From contig CAVSDD010000007.1 in NCBI GenBank assembly GCA_963726795.1, positions 310,001-374,000 of the forward strand: a stretch of DNA of 64,000 nucleotides. Direction: 5' to 3'. Positions within the stretch are counted from its first letter, which is position 1, and each line of letters opens with the position of its first letter. Positions 55,075-63,287 of this stretch are shown piece by piece. The position numbers and the translations under genes are program-made. The notes beneath the pieces were generated by a model, which searched no databases, was not told where the DNA came from, and saw only the letters and a list, made by a program, of their open reading frames with translations. The stretch is from Hyphomicrobium_A sp963726795 (GTDB lineage: Bacteria; Pseudomonadota; Alphaproteobacteria; Rhizobiales; Hyphomicrobiaceae).

Positions 55075-55384
55075 TAAGTTCTTTCATATGTGCGGCGCGG
55101 AGGGAGGCGCCGATCATCGGCGGCCCGTGACTCAACGCGGCGGTCTGGATGGACGCCCCGCGTGGCAGGAGCTGTCATGGGTGGGAATTCAGAGGCGCTC
55201 AGCGGGAGGACGTACGAGGGGCCGTTCTTGCGAATAGGCCCGAACCCAAGTCCATTTCACGCGGCTGATGCGCCGATGTTCGCCCGAGGAACTCGAAGCG
55301 ATGCGGGCTTGTCCCATGCTCGCCCCTGGATGGCAAGAGATTTCGCTGCGGCGCATGGATGCAATCCGGAGCGGGACGCACCAT
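55075..55384. other. Intergenic region upstream of rhlE and the next plus-strand gene
   Basis: About 310 bp without a clear gene; an upstream extension of the following frame to 55268 is open but not protein-like. It holds a perfect palindrome GCCGAT-C-ATCGGC at 55109-55121, 35 bp before the rhlE start codon, a possible operator. It must contain the rhlE promoter and that of the following small gene. Confidence 0.35.
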
Positions 55385-55645
55385 ATGTTTATCATGAACG
55401 ATTTCGACTACGCCGCACCCGCAGAGGTCTACACCAGCAAAAGCCGCGGATCGAGCAAGCGGCCGGTGACCTATCGCCAATTCGACAATGGCGCCGAGGC
55501 CGTCCGGTTCGCCATAGAGGAACTCGGCGCCGACGTGCTCTATGGAACGGTCATTGAATTGAACGAACAGCGGTTCGATGCTGCCGCCATTCGCGAGCTG
55601 TATCAAAGCGGAGCCTACCCACTGTCGCGCCGTCCCCAAGCCTGA
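55385..55645 (+). CDS. Small conserved-type hypothetical protein
   Basis: 86 residues from ATG 55385 (ATG 55394 possible). It contains NDFDYAAPAEVYTSKSRGSS, then RPVTYRQFDNGAEAVRFAIE and AAIRELYQSGAYPLSRRP. This sequence resembles small proteins found in many Hyphomicrobiales genomes, with no known function. Well-formed alpha/beta composition and normal codon use support coding. Confidence 0.65.
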   Translation: MFIMNDFDYAAPAEVYTSKSRGSSKRPVTYRQFDNGAEAVRFAIEELGADVLYGTVIELNEQRFDAAAIRELYQSGAYPLSRRPQA

Positions 55646-55849
55646 GCCCGGCGCGCCTCGTTCTCCAGCCTGCTTGCCTTTATGGCTGCACGCGCCCATA
55701 CACGCGGTGCTGGCGCACTTGCAATAGGATGCGCCCTCATGCCTGCGATCAGCCTACCGCAATTGGCCCTTCGCCTGACAGAGCTGATCGGGCCGCGCGC
55801 GAGCCCATCACGGCAACTCCAGCTGCGCCATTCCGGAAGGGACCAACTG

Positions 55850-56062
55850 ATGCGCGTCACAGGTACTTTGAAATTTTTCAACGCCGCGAAGGGTTTTGGC
55901 TTCGTGACGCCGGCTGACGGCAGCAAGGACGTCTTCCTTCATGCAAGCGCTCTTGAATCGGCCGGTATCGCCGTGCTGAACGAAGGCGACAAGATCTCAT
56001 TCGTACTCGAGGATGACCCGCGCGGTCGAGGCAAGCAGGCCGCCCAGGTCGAGCTCGCCTGA
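55850..56062 (+). CDS. Cold-shock domain protein (CspA family)
   Basis: 70 residues from ATG 55850, preceded by GGAAGGGACCAACTG. RNP1 KGFGFV and RNP2 VFLHASAL are present in the single OB-fold domain, which is the whole protein. It binds single-stranded RNA/DNA. Its stop codon overlaps the next start (TGATG). The C-terminus of a minus-strand frame (55939-56634) runs antisense to it. Confidence 0.9.
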   Translation: MRVTGTLKFFNAAKGFGFVTPADGSKDVFLHASALESAGIAVLNEGDKISFVLEDDPRGRGKQAAQVELA

Positions 56063-56634
56063 TGACCAGGGCACTCGCGCAATCCATGCACAAGTACAAG
56101 ATTGGCCAGGCCGTTGATTTGAGGCCGGGCCGCTGGTCGCTTCCGGCCTCCACTCGCGAGTACAAGATCCTGCGCCTGCTGCCGGTCGAAAGCGGCGAGC
56201 GCATGTATCGCGTAAAATCGGAAGCGGAGACCTTCGAGCGCAGCGCCAAGGAGAGCGAGCTCTCGGCGCGGGCAAAACTGCTCTGACGTGAGCGCGGTGC
56301 ACCGCTCCGTCAGACCCCTTGCAGCGATATCGGCACGAACTTTCGGTCGCCGGCTCGCCTTGAAAAGGCGCGCGGGCGTTTGGGGCGCAGCGAATTTTCC
56401 GCGGTCGTCTCGGCGAGCGGTCTCAGCGGATGCCCCACCGCGAGATCGCAATTCGCTTGAATTAGGGGAAGATCGTCCGAACTCGAGCCAGAGATCGTCG
56501 GGGCCGATCTCATTGCCGGCCAGATCGTGAAATTTGTGGTCCCACGTTCCCTCCTCCGCAATTTGAAACGAGACGCGGTAGGCGCGCGCGTTGCGGTCGG
56601 CGAAGATCTCAGGTGAAAGGAACCGGCGGCTCAT
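55939..56634 (-). CDS. Hypothetical protein; only the N-terminal part convincing
   Basis: ATG 56634 is preceded by CTTGGAGGAGCGCT, an excellent ribosome-binding site. The first 60 residues (SPEIFADRNARAYRVSFQIA, then EEGTWDHKFHDLAGNEIGPD) look like a real protein. Beyond about residue 70 the frame continues antisense through two plus-strand genes with poor composition, so a stop may have been lost through an indel near 56400. No family recognised. Confidence 0.4.
   Translation of the reverse strand: MSRRFLSPEIFADRNARAYRVSFQIAEEGTWDHKFHDLAGNEIGPDDLWLEFGRSSPNSSELRSRGGASAETARRDDRGKFAAPQTPARLFKASRRPKVRADIAARGLTERCTALTSEQFCPRRELALLGAALEGLRFRFYAIHALAAFDRQQAQDLVLASGGRKRPAARPQINGLANLVLVHGLRECPGHQASSTWAACLPRPRGSSSSTNEILSPSFSTAIPADSRALA
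56062..56286 (+). CDS. Small conserved-type hypothetical protein
   Basis: 74 residues; ATG 56062 overlaps the cold-shock stop codon, ATG 56086 (MHKYKIGQAVDLRPGRWSLP) is an alternative. YKIGQAVDLRP, then REYKILRLLPVESGERMYRV and ERSAKESEL form a compact SH3-like-sized domain seen in small alphaproteobacterial proteins. Function unknown. Probably co-transcribed with the cold-shock gene. Confidence 0.6.
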   Translation: MTRALAQSMHKYKIGQAVDLRPGRWSLPASTREYKILRLLPVESGERMYRVKSEAETFERSAKESELSARAKLL

Positions 56635-56783
56635 AGCGCTCCTCCAAGGCGTAACCTTTGCTGTCTCCCGGTTGCCGGGCGACTACAGGGTTCCTTGATT
56701 AGGCAATGTGCCGGCGCAACGGAACGTAGAATTTCCGCTAAGCTTATTCAGGCTCCCAAAGCTGAGCGCTCGCCGAAATTCGT

Positions 56784-57308
56784 TTACCCAATTCGAAGCG
56801 GCCAGCGCCTTTTCACGTAGATGCAGAACCACGCCGTGAAGCGCTCTGGAAATGCTTCCGCCTCCGTCTCGATCTCCTCGGGCGTTCTCCAGGCAAAGAG
56901 CTCGGCTTCGCGACTGTCAGGCAAGACCGGACCTGCATAGACGCCGGAATGGAGATGCACGAGCTCGTGCTCGATCAGCCCATCGCCAACGTCGGCGCGA
57001 TACTGCAGGTTGCCCATGGGGGCAAGTTCGCAGGTGAACCCCATCTCTTCGCCGAGGCGGCGCGCCGCCGCGTTCATTGTCTCTTCGCCCGGACGCGGAT
57101 GGCCGCAGCAGGTGTTCGACCACAATCCACCCGAGTGGTACTTGTCCTTATGCCGCTTCTGCAGCAGCACCTTGCCTTTGCCGTCGTGAATGAGAACCGA
57201 GAAGGCGCGATGAAGATCGCCGTTGCGATGCGCATCGAGCTTTGACGCTACGCCGATCGGACGATCCTGCGGATCGACCAGTATCACCTCCTCGGCGGTA
57301 TCGATCAT
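56784..57308 (-). CDS. idi: Isopentenyl-diphosphate delta-isomerase, type 1
   Basis: 174 residues from ATG 57308 (the frame is open to 57371). EVILVDPQDRPIGVASKLDA starts the Nudix-like fold; KYHSGGLWSNTCCGHPRPGE holds the catalytic Cys68 (aligned to E. coli Cys67), and GLIEHELVHLH the catalytic Glu. It interconverts IPP and DMAPP for polyprenyl synthesis, which supplies the lipid carriers used by the EPS and polyprenyl-sugar genes of the window. Presence of idi is notable because bacteria with the MEP pathway can live without it. Confidence 0.92.
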   Translation of the reverse strand: MIDTAEEVILVDPQDRPIGVASKLDAHRNGDLHRAFSVLIHDGKGKVLLQKRHKDKYHSGGLWSNTCCGHPRPGEETMNAAARRLGEEMGFTCELAPMGNLQYRADVGDGLIEHELVHLHSGVYAGPVLPDSREAELFAWRTPEEIETEAEAFPERFTAWFCIYVKRRWPLRIG

Positions 57309-57500
57309 TCTGACATTCGCTCCATGCGGCTGCGGGGTGGCTCCGAGCAGCCAATTGGCCTTGATCTGCAAACATCGTCAACGCCGTATGAATGGTAAGG
57401 ATATGCCCGACGCACCAGCGCCCAAAGGCCGCGTGGGGGAACTTGCGATGGATCCTGCCCGTTTATGGGGGTGCGACAAGCGTAGCTGAGGTTCCACGCC

Positions 57501-57920
57501 ATGCATGTGAAGTCGATCGTTGAAGATGGCTTGAATATCTTCGCCATCGTCGAGCACGGCAAGCAACGTCAACGTTATCGCCTTTCCCGGCGAACGGGCG
57601 CCGTGAGCGCCTTCACCACGGACAGCTCGGATAAGCCTTGCTGGGCGAAGCCGACGGCGGCGGTGGCCCAGAAGGTGCGCCGCGCCATCCTTGCGCAAGG
57701 CGTCACCGCTCCGCTCGACCAGTCTTCTGCTTCGCCCAAGCAGTCACGCCGGATTCGGCCGAAATCTCGAACGATGGCCGGTGCTGCTGCCATATCCCTC
57801 ACACCAGAATGGATGGGCAGCATTCCTGGTCAGCTGCGCGTGCTTGCCACGCCGAGCGACCCGACGCCCCTTTTGATGCGCCTTAACCTGATGCAGTTGC
57901 TGCGGGCCGAAACCTTCTAA
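57501..57920 (+). CDS. Hypothetical protein
   Basis: 139 residues from ATG 57501 with GAGG nine bases upstream. The first half (MHVKSIVEDGLNIFAIVEHG, then RQRYRLSRRTG) is basic and protein-like. The second half is Ala/Ser/Pro-rich. No motif recognised. Divergent from idi. Confidence 0.45.
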   Translation: MHVKSIVEDGLNIFAIVEHGKQRQRYRLSRRTGAVSAFTTDSSDKPCWAKPTAAVAQKVRRAILAQGVTAPLDQSSASPKQSRRIRPKSRTMAGAAAISLTPEWMGSIPGQLRVLATPSDPTPLLMRLNLMQLLRAETF

Positions 57921-57984
57921 CTGTTTGAACGGCGGCGCGCCGGGGCTTGTTGCCGGGTTAGGATTGCTGTGGCACCCTAAACGG

Positions 57985-58341
57985 GTGAGACACCCTATAT
58001 ACCAGCGCTGTTTCTCGGTCCTCGGCGTCCTCGCGATGCTGGGTGCGCTCGTGATCGTTCCGACGACCACGTCGATGGTGCTGGCGATGGCCGCGCCGGC
58101 TACGGGCTCCACCGAACACCAAATGCCCTGCCACAAGCCGGTAAAGTCGTGTCCGCATTGCCCGCTGAAGTCTTGCCCTAATATGGGGTCTTGTCTGACA
58201 AGTTGCTTCCAAGCGATGTCGGCGCCCGTCACCGAGGCGCGGCTTGACGGTACGGTTTCAAGCTCGTTGGTGCTTCCCGCACCGTCGCAAGTCATTGCGG
58301 CGTCGCTCGTCCCACCCCTCCTCCGACCTCCCAGTGTCTGA
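57985..58341 (+). CDS. Exported Cys-rich protein upstream of the cus genes
   Basis: 118 residues from GTG 57985 (open to TTG 57925). A signal-like helix (CFSVLGVLAMLGALVIV) is followed by a short domain with six regularly spaced Cys (MPCHKPVKSCPHCPLKSCPN, then MGSCLTSCFQAM) and a C-terminus ending LVPPLLRPPSV. Small exported Cys/Met-rich proteins of this kind often sit before CusB-like genes in rhizobia, so a metal-binding or sensing role in the periplasm is inferred. About 100 bp before cusB, same strand. Confidence 0.65.
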   Translation: MRHPIYQRCFSVLGVLAMLGALVIVPTTTSMVLAMAAPATGSTEHQMPCHKPVKSCPHCPLKSCPNMGSCLTSCFQAMSAPVTEARLDGTVSSSLVLPAPSQVIAASLVPPLLRPPSV

Positions 58342-58444
58342 ACCGCGCCTTAGGGCGTGAGCGCGGCCGCGGCCCAAACCGTGGCCTGCGCATGCGTTGG
58401 CCATTCCGCCTGCGCATCGTTCAGGACAGCAGGAGACGGACTCC

Positions 58445-59836
58445 ATGGAACGCGAAAACTTGCGCGCGGATGCGCGTGGCGACGCGACCGTTAAGCACTC
58501 GCACCGCGCGGTAAAGTTCATTGCCGCATGCGGCGCCGTTGTAGCCGCTGCGGTAGGCGGACTTTGGGCTGGGGAGACGGGCTCGATCAAGCTCCCCGCA
58601 ACTCTGGATGGCTTCATTCTTGAACACACGCATCGCACCGGCGCGTCGGTTCAGGCTGCCGCTCCGACAGACCAGGCCGATCCGCACCAGCGGCCCATCA
58701 TCCATTACCGCAATCCCATGGGCCTCCCCGATGTTTCGCCGGTGCCCAAGAAGGACTCGATGGGAATGGACTACATCCCGGTCTACGAGGACGAGGCCCA
58801 GGACGGCAACACGGTCAGAGTCTCTCCCGGCAAAATTCAGCGCACTGGCGTGCAGACCGAGCCCGTCGCCAAGCGCACCCTGAGCCGCACGATCCATGCT
58901 CCCGGCATCGTCGCCGTCGATGAGCGTCTCATCACCGTCGTCGCGCCCCGCTTCGATGGCTTCATCGACAAGGTCGGCCCGGTTACCAGCGGCGCTCACG
59001 TCAAGAAGGGCGACGCTCTGATGACGGTGTTCGGCCAGGAGCTGCTCAATCAGGCGGCGCGGCTCCTTGTCGAGGACTACACGGGGCCTAGCGGCGACAC
59101 TGGGAACACCTCCACGCGGTTGCGCGACAACCTTTCGGGCGTGATCGGCGCGCGCAGGCGGCTTCTCAATTTCGGCGTGCCCGAAGAATTCATCGAGCAG
59201 ATCAAGCGCGAGCGGAAGGTGCCGGATACGTTCACCTGGCCCGCGCCGCGCGACGGGGTCGTTCTCGAACGCAATGCGGTCGACGGCCAGGGCTTCAAGG
59301 CGGGCGACGTCCTGTTCCGCATCGCCGATCACACGCAGGTCTGGGTGATGGCCGACATCGCGGAGGGCGAGATCGGCGCTCTGAGGCCGGGGCAGGCCGT
59401 CAAGGTGACGACGCGCGCGCATCCGGGCCGCATCTTCAACGGCGCCGTCTCGGTGGTCTACCCGCACCTGATGAAGGAGACCCGCACGGTGCGCGTCCGC
59501 GTCGAGCTGCCCAACCCCGATCTCGCGCTGCTGCCCGATATGTACGCTGACGTGGACATCGCCACCGGCGCGGAGGACCCCGTCGCCACCGTGCCGGAGA
59601 ACGCCGTTATCGACAGCGGCTCGCGCCAGGTGGTCATCCTGGACGGTGGCGATGGGCGGTTTGAGCCGCGCGACGTCAAGCTCGGGCGCAAGGGAGACGG
59701 CTATGTCGAGGTGCTGAGCGGCGTCGAGGCCGGCGATAACGTCGTCGTCAACGGCAACTTCCTCATCGACGCGGAAAGCAATCTTCAGGCGGCCCTCAAA
59801 GGGCTGATGCAGCCCGCCAGCAAGGATGCGCATTGA
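58445..59836 (+). CDS. cusB: Cu/Ag efflux RND periplasmic adaptor, CusB-like
   Basis: 463 residues from ATG 58445, preceded by CAGGAGACGGACTCC. An N-terminal membrane anchor is followed by an HMBD-type motif (IHYRNPMGLPDVSPVPKKDS, then MGMDYIPVYEDE), a lipoyl-like half motif (RFDGFIDKVGPVTSGAHVKK), a long hairpin and barrel domains (TFTWPAPRDGVVLERNAVDG). It links the inner-membrane pump to an outer-membrane channel. No cusC is seen. It overlaps the pump gene by 4 bp. Confidence 0.9.
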   Translation: MERENLRADARGDATVKHSHRAVKFIAACGAVVAAAVGGLWAGETGSIKLPATLDGFILEHTHRTGASVQAAAPTDQADPHQRPIIHYRNPMGLPDVSPVPKKDSMGMDYIPVYEDEAQDGNTVRVSPGKIQRTGVQTEPVAKRTLSRTIHAPGIVAVDERLITVVAPRFDGFIDKVGPVTSGAHVKKGDALMTVFGQELLNQAARLLVEDYTGPSGDTGNTSTRLRDNLSGVIGARRRLLNFGVPEEFIEQIKRERKVPDTFTWPAPRDGVVLERNAVDGQGFKAGDVLFRIADHTQVWVMADIAEGEIGALRPGQAVKVTTRAHPGRIFNGAVSVVYPHLMKETRTVRVRVELPNPDLALLPDMYADVDIATGAEDPVATVPENAVIDSGSRQVVILDGGDGRFEPRDVKLGRKGDGYVEVLSGVEAGDNVVVNGNFLIDAESNLQAALKGLMQPASKDAH

Positions 59837-62800
59837 TGATCGCGCGCCTCATCGCCTGGTCGGCCCGCAACCTGCTGCTGGTGCTCATCGCCACCGCCTT
59901 CATTGTGATGGCGGGCTTTTGGGCGCTGATCCATCTGCCGCTCGACGCCATTCCCGATCTCTCCGACACGCAGGTCATCGTCTACACCGAGTTCCCCGGG
60001 CAGGCGCCGCAAGTCGTCGAGGATCAGGTCACCTACCCGCTGACCACATCGATGCTGACTGTGCCGCGCTCCAAGGTCGTGCGCGGATTCTCGTTCTTCG
60101 GGGTGTCGTTCGTCTACATCATCTTCGAGGACGGAACCGACATCTACTGGGCGCGCAGCCGTGTTCTCGAATATCTCAACGCCACCGCCAAGCGCCTGCC
60201 GGCAGGCGTGACGCCGACGCTCGGGCCGGATGCGAGCGGGGTGGGCTGGGTATACCAGTACGCGGTACTGGGCAAAAACGCCTCCCTTGCCGACTTGCGC
60301 TCGCTGCAGGACTGGGAGATCCGCTTCGGGCTGTCGAAAGCCCAGGGTGTCGCCGAGGTCGCCAGCATCGGCGGCTTCGTCAAGCAATACAGCGTCGTCG
60401 TCGACCCAAGCCGCATGCGCACGCTCGGCATCACGCTCGAAAAAGTCCGCCAGGTCATCCGCGACAGCAACATGGATGTCGGCGGGCGCACGCTGGAACT
60501 CGCCGAGCACGAATTCATGGTGCGCGGACGGGGCTACCTGAAGGGCACGAGCGACCTCGAAAAGATCGTCGTCAAAATGGAGGGCGGCACGCCAGTGCTG
60601 CTCAAGGATATCGCGCGCGTCGAAATCGGACCCGACGAGCGCCGTGGAATTGCCGAGCTCAACGGCGAGGGCGAGGTCGCGAGCGGCATCGCGCTACAGC
60701 GGTCCGGCGCGAATGCCCTGAACGTCATCGATAACGTCAAGCAACGCCTCAAGGAGATCGCCCCGTCGCTGCCCGAAGGCACCGAGGTGGTCACGGTCTA
60801 CGACCGCTCCGAGCTCATCCACCGCGCGATCGCCACGCTGAAGTCGACACTGTTTGAGGAAAGCGTCGTCGTTGCCCTTGTGTGCATGATTTTCCTGCTG
60901 CACGTGCGCAGCGCGCTCGTCGCCATCCTCATGCTTCCCGTCGGCATCCTCATGTCGTTCCTCGCCATGAAGCTGCTGGGCATCGGTTCCAACATCATGA
61001 GCCTCGGGGGCATTGCCATCGCCATCGGCGCGATGATCGACGCGGCCATCGTGATGATCGAGAACGCGCACAAGCACCTGGAGCGCGCGCCACCTGGCAA
61101 GCCCAGACTCGAGATCCTCATCGAGGCGGCATCCGAGGTCGGCCCGGCGCTGTTCTTCTCGCTCCTCATCATCACTGTGTCGTTCCTGCCGATCTTTACG
61201 CTCGAATCCCAGGAAGGCCGGCTGTTCGGCCCACTCGCGTTCACCAAGACGTTCGCGATGGCGTCGGCGGCGATTTTGTCGGTGACGCTGGTGCCGGCTC
61301 TGATGGTGATCTTCGTTCGCGGGCGGATTGTTCCTGAAAGCAAGAACCCGCTCAATCGCGGTCTGATCGCGATCTATCGGCCGGTGATCCGCGGCGTCCT
61401 CAGGGCCAAGACGCTGACCATCGCCTTGGCGTTGCTCATCCTCGGCGTGTCGGTGTGGCCGGTGTTGCACGTCGGCTCCGAGTTCATGCCGAACCTCAAC
61501 GAGGGGACGCTCCTCTATATGCCGACCACGCTGCCCGGTCTGTCAGTAACAAAGTCGGCCGAGCTACTGCAGACCCAGGACCGCATCATCCGAACGTTTC
61601 CGGAGGTCGCCTCGGTTTACGGCAAGGCAGGTCGGGCGCAGACGGCAACCGATCCGGCACCACTCGAGATGTTCGAAACCATCATCAACCTCAAGCCGAA
61701 GGAGGAATGGCGCCCCGGTCTCGGCGTCGATGGGCTCATTCAGGAGATGGACCGCGCGCTGCAATTTCCCGGCGTGTCCAATGCGTGGACCATGCCGATC
61801 AAGGCGCGCATCGACATGCTCTCGACCGGCATCCGTACGCCGGTGGGCGTCAAGGTGATCGGCAAGAACCTGGCCGAAATGGAGACGATAGCGCGCCAAG
61901 TCGAGATCGCGCTCAAGGGCGTGCCCGGCACGACGAGCGCGTACGCCGAGCGCGCGGGCGGGGGGTACTACTTGGAGGTGATCCCCGACCGCAGCCGGAT
62001 GGCGCGTTACGGGCTCATGATCTCCGACGTCCAGAGCGTGGTCACGACGGCGCTTGGCGCCGAGCCGATCACAACGACGGTCGAGGGACGCGAGCGTTAC
62101 ACCGTGGCGGTTCGCTACCCGCGCGACTTGCGCTCCGATCCCCAGTCGCTCGCCAAGGACGTGCTGGTGGCGTTGCCCGGCGGCGGCACGGTGCCGCTCG
62201 GAGAAGTTGCCGGCATCAAGCTGAGCCAAGGGGCAACCAGCATCCGCACCGAGAACGCCCAGCTGGCGATCTACGTCTACGTCGATATCCGCGGCCGCGA
62301 TCTGGGTAGCTACGTCGCCGATGCCAAGAAGGCGGTCCAGCGACAGGTAAAGATGCCTCCCGGCACCTATCTCGTGTGGAGCGGCCAGTTCGAATATCTC
62401 GAGCGGGCGGAGGCACGGATGATGCTCGTCGTCCCGCTGACGCTGATGATCATTTTCCTGCTGCTGTATTTGAACTTCCGGCGCATCACCGAAACTCTGA
62501 TCGTCATGTTGTCGTTGCCGTTCGCCCTCGTCGGCGGCATGTGGCTGATGTGGGGGCTGGGGTTCAACATGTCGGTCGCCGTGGCCGTCGGCTTCATCGC
62601 TCTCGCGGGCGTCGCTGCCGAGACCGGCGTGGTGATGCTGATCTATCTCGATCACGCGGCAGAGGAGATCCGCGCGCGCTGCCGCCAAGAGGGCCGGCCC
62701 TATTCGAAAGCCGACCTCTACCAGGCCATCATGGTGGGCGCAGTAGAGCGCGTGCGGCCAAAAATGATGACCGTGGTCGCAATCATGGCCGGCCTGTTGC

Positions 62801-62958
62801 CGATCATGTGGAGCACGGGTACCGGCTCGGAGATCATGCAGCGAATCGCTGTCCCGATGATCGGCGGCATGGTCTCGTCCACGCTGCTGACGCTCGTTGT
62901 GATCCCGGCGATCTATGGTGTGGTGAAAGGCTGGAGGCTGCCTGCTACGGCTGCCTGA
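59833..62958 (+). CDS. cusA: Heavy-metal RND efflux pump, CusA/CzcA family
   Basis: 1041 residues, full length for an HME-RND pump, from an ATG overlapping the cusB stop (ATGA). IDAAIVMIENAHKHLE is the family signature around the proton-relay Asp. Large periplasmic loops follow helices 1 and 7. WTMPIKARIDMLSTGIRTPV contains the Met-rich copper path typical of CusA, and WGLGFNMSVAVAVGFIALAG closes the second helical bundle. Together with the Cys-rich protein and CusB this suggests monovalent copper/silver export. Frame intact over 3.1 kb, unlike several genes of the EPS region. Confidence 0.93.
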   Translation: MMIARLIAWSARNLLLVLIATAFIVMAGFWALIHLPLDAIPDLSDTQVIVYTEFPGQAPQVVEDQVTYPLTTSMLTVPRSKVVRGFSFFGVSFVYIIFEDGTDIYWARSRVLEYLNATAKRLPAGVTPTLGPDASGVGWVYQYAVLGKNASLADLRSLQDWEIRFGLSKAQGVAEVASIGGFVKQYSVVVDPSRMRTLGITLEKVRQVIRDSNMDVGGRTLELAEHEFMVRGRGYLKGTSDLEKIVVKMEGGTPVLLKDIARVEIGPDERRGIAELNGEGEVASGIALQRSGANALNVIDNVKQRLKEIAPSLPEGTEVVTVYDRSELIHRAIATLKSTLFEESVVVALVCMIFLLHVRSALVAILMLPVGILMSFLAMKLLGIGSNIMSLGGIAIAIGAMIDAAIVMIENAHKHLERAPPGKPRLEILIEAASEVGPALFFSLLIITVSFLPIFTLESQEGRLFGPLAFTKTFAMASAAILSVTLVPALMVIFVRGRIVPESKNPLNRGLIAIYRPVIRGVLRAKTLTIALALLILGVSVWPVLHVGSEFMPNLNEGTLLYMPTTLPGLSVTKSAELLQTQDRIIRTFPEVASVYGKAGRAQTATDPAPLEMFETIINLKPKEEWRPGLGVDGLIQEMDRALQFPGVSNAWTMPIKARIDMLSTGIRTPVGVKVIGKNLAEMETIARQVEIALKGVPGTTSAYAERAGGGYYLEVIPDRSRMARYGLMISDVQSVVTTALGAEPITTTVEGRERYTVAVRYPRDLRSDPQSLAKDVLVALPGGGTVPLGEVAGIKLSQGATSIRTENAQLAIYVYVDIRGRDLGSYVADAKKAVQRQVKMPPGTYLVWSGQFEYLERAEARMMLVVPLTLMIIFLLLYLNFRRITETLIVMLSLPFALVGGMWLMWGLGFNMSVAVAVGFIALAGVAAETGVVMLIYLDHAAEEIRARCRQEGRPYSKADLYQAIMVGAVERVRPKMMTVVAIMAGLLPIMWSTGTGSEIMQRIAVPMIGGMVSSTLLTLVVIPAIYGVVKGWRLPATAA

Positions 62959-62976
62959 GTTGCGCGGCCAGCCGCA

Positions 62977-63252
62977 TCAAAGCTCGACCCGCTGGCGCGC
63001 CCGCGCTTCTGCTGCCTTATAGCAATCCCGCTCCGCTTCGAGCCTGGCGATCTCGAGCAGGTTCGGGTCGGCGCGCTCGACAAGCGCGGCCGAGACCTTC
63101 GAGCGCCGCTCGAAGCTGGCAAAGTTGCAGCTGGGCGCAGCGGTTGCGCTGACGACCTCAGTCTTCCAATCCTCGTTCTCGCAGGCGCAGCCGCCGAGCG
63201 CGGCAAGCGCAACGAATACGAGCAATCGTGCGGTGAAGGTTGATGTCGACAT
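62977..63252 (-). CDS. Small lipoprotein
   Basis: 91 residues from ATG 63252. Signal peptide with lipobox LGGC (Cys22), then a short soluble domain with Cys and Trp residues (ENEDWKTEVVSATAAPSCNF) and a helical, charged C-terminus (IARLEAERDCYKAAEARARQ). A membrane-anchored envelope protein of unknown role. Upstream frame to 63342 lacks a start with ribosome-binding site. Confidence 0.65.
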   Translation of the reverse strand: MSTSTFTARLLVFVALAALGGCACENEDWKTEVVSATAAPSCNFASFERRSKVSAALVERADPNLLEIARLEAERDCYKAAEARARQRVEL

Positions 63253-63287
63253 GGCCGAACGGTGGGGTGCAGCGGTCTTCAGGGTCA

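Noticed and set aside
58421..59833. 470-residue minus-strand open frame
   Set aside because: It is the exact antisense of cusB, created by GC-rich third positions; no motif and no ribosome-binding site.
61564..62688. 374-residue minus-strand frame with His/Asp-rich product
   Set aside because: Antisense of cusA; the composition results from reverse reading of GC-rich codons.
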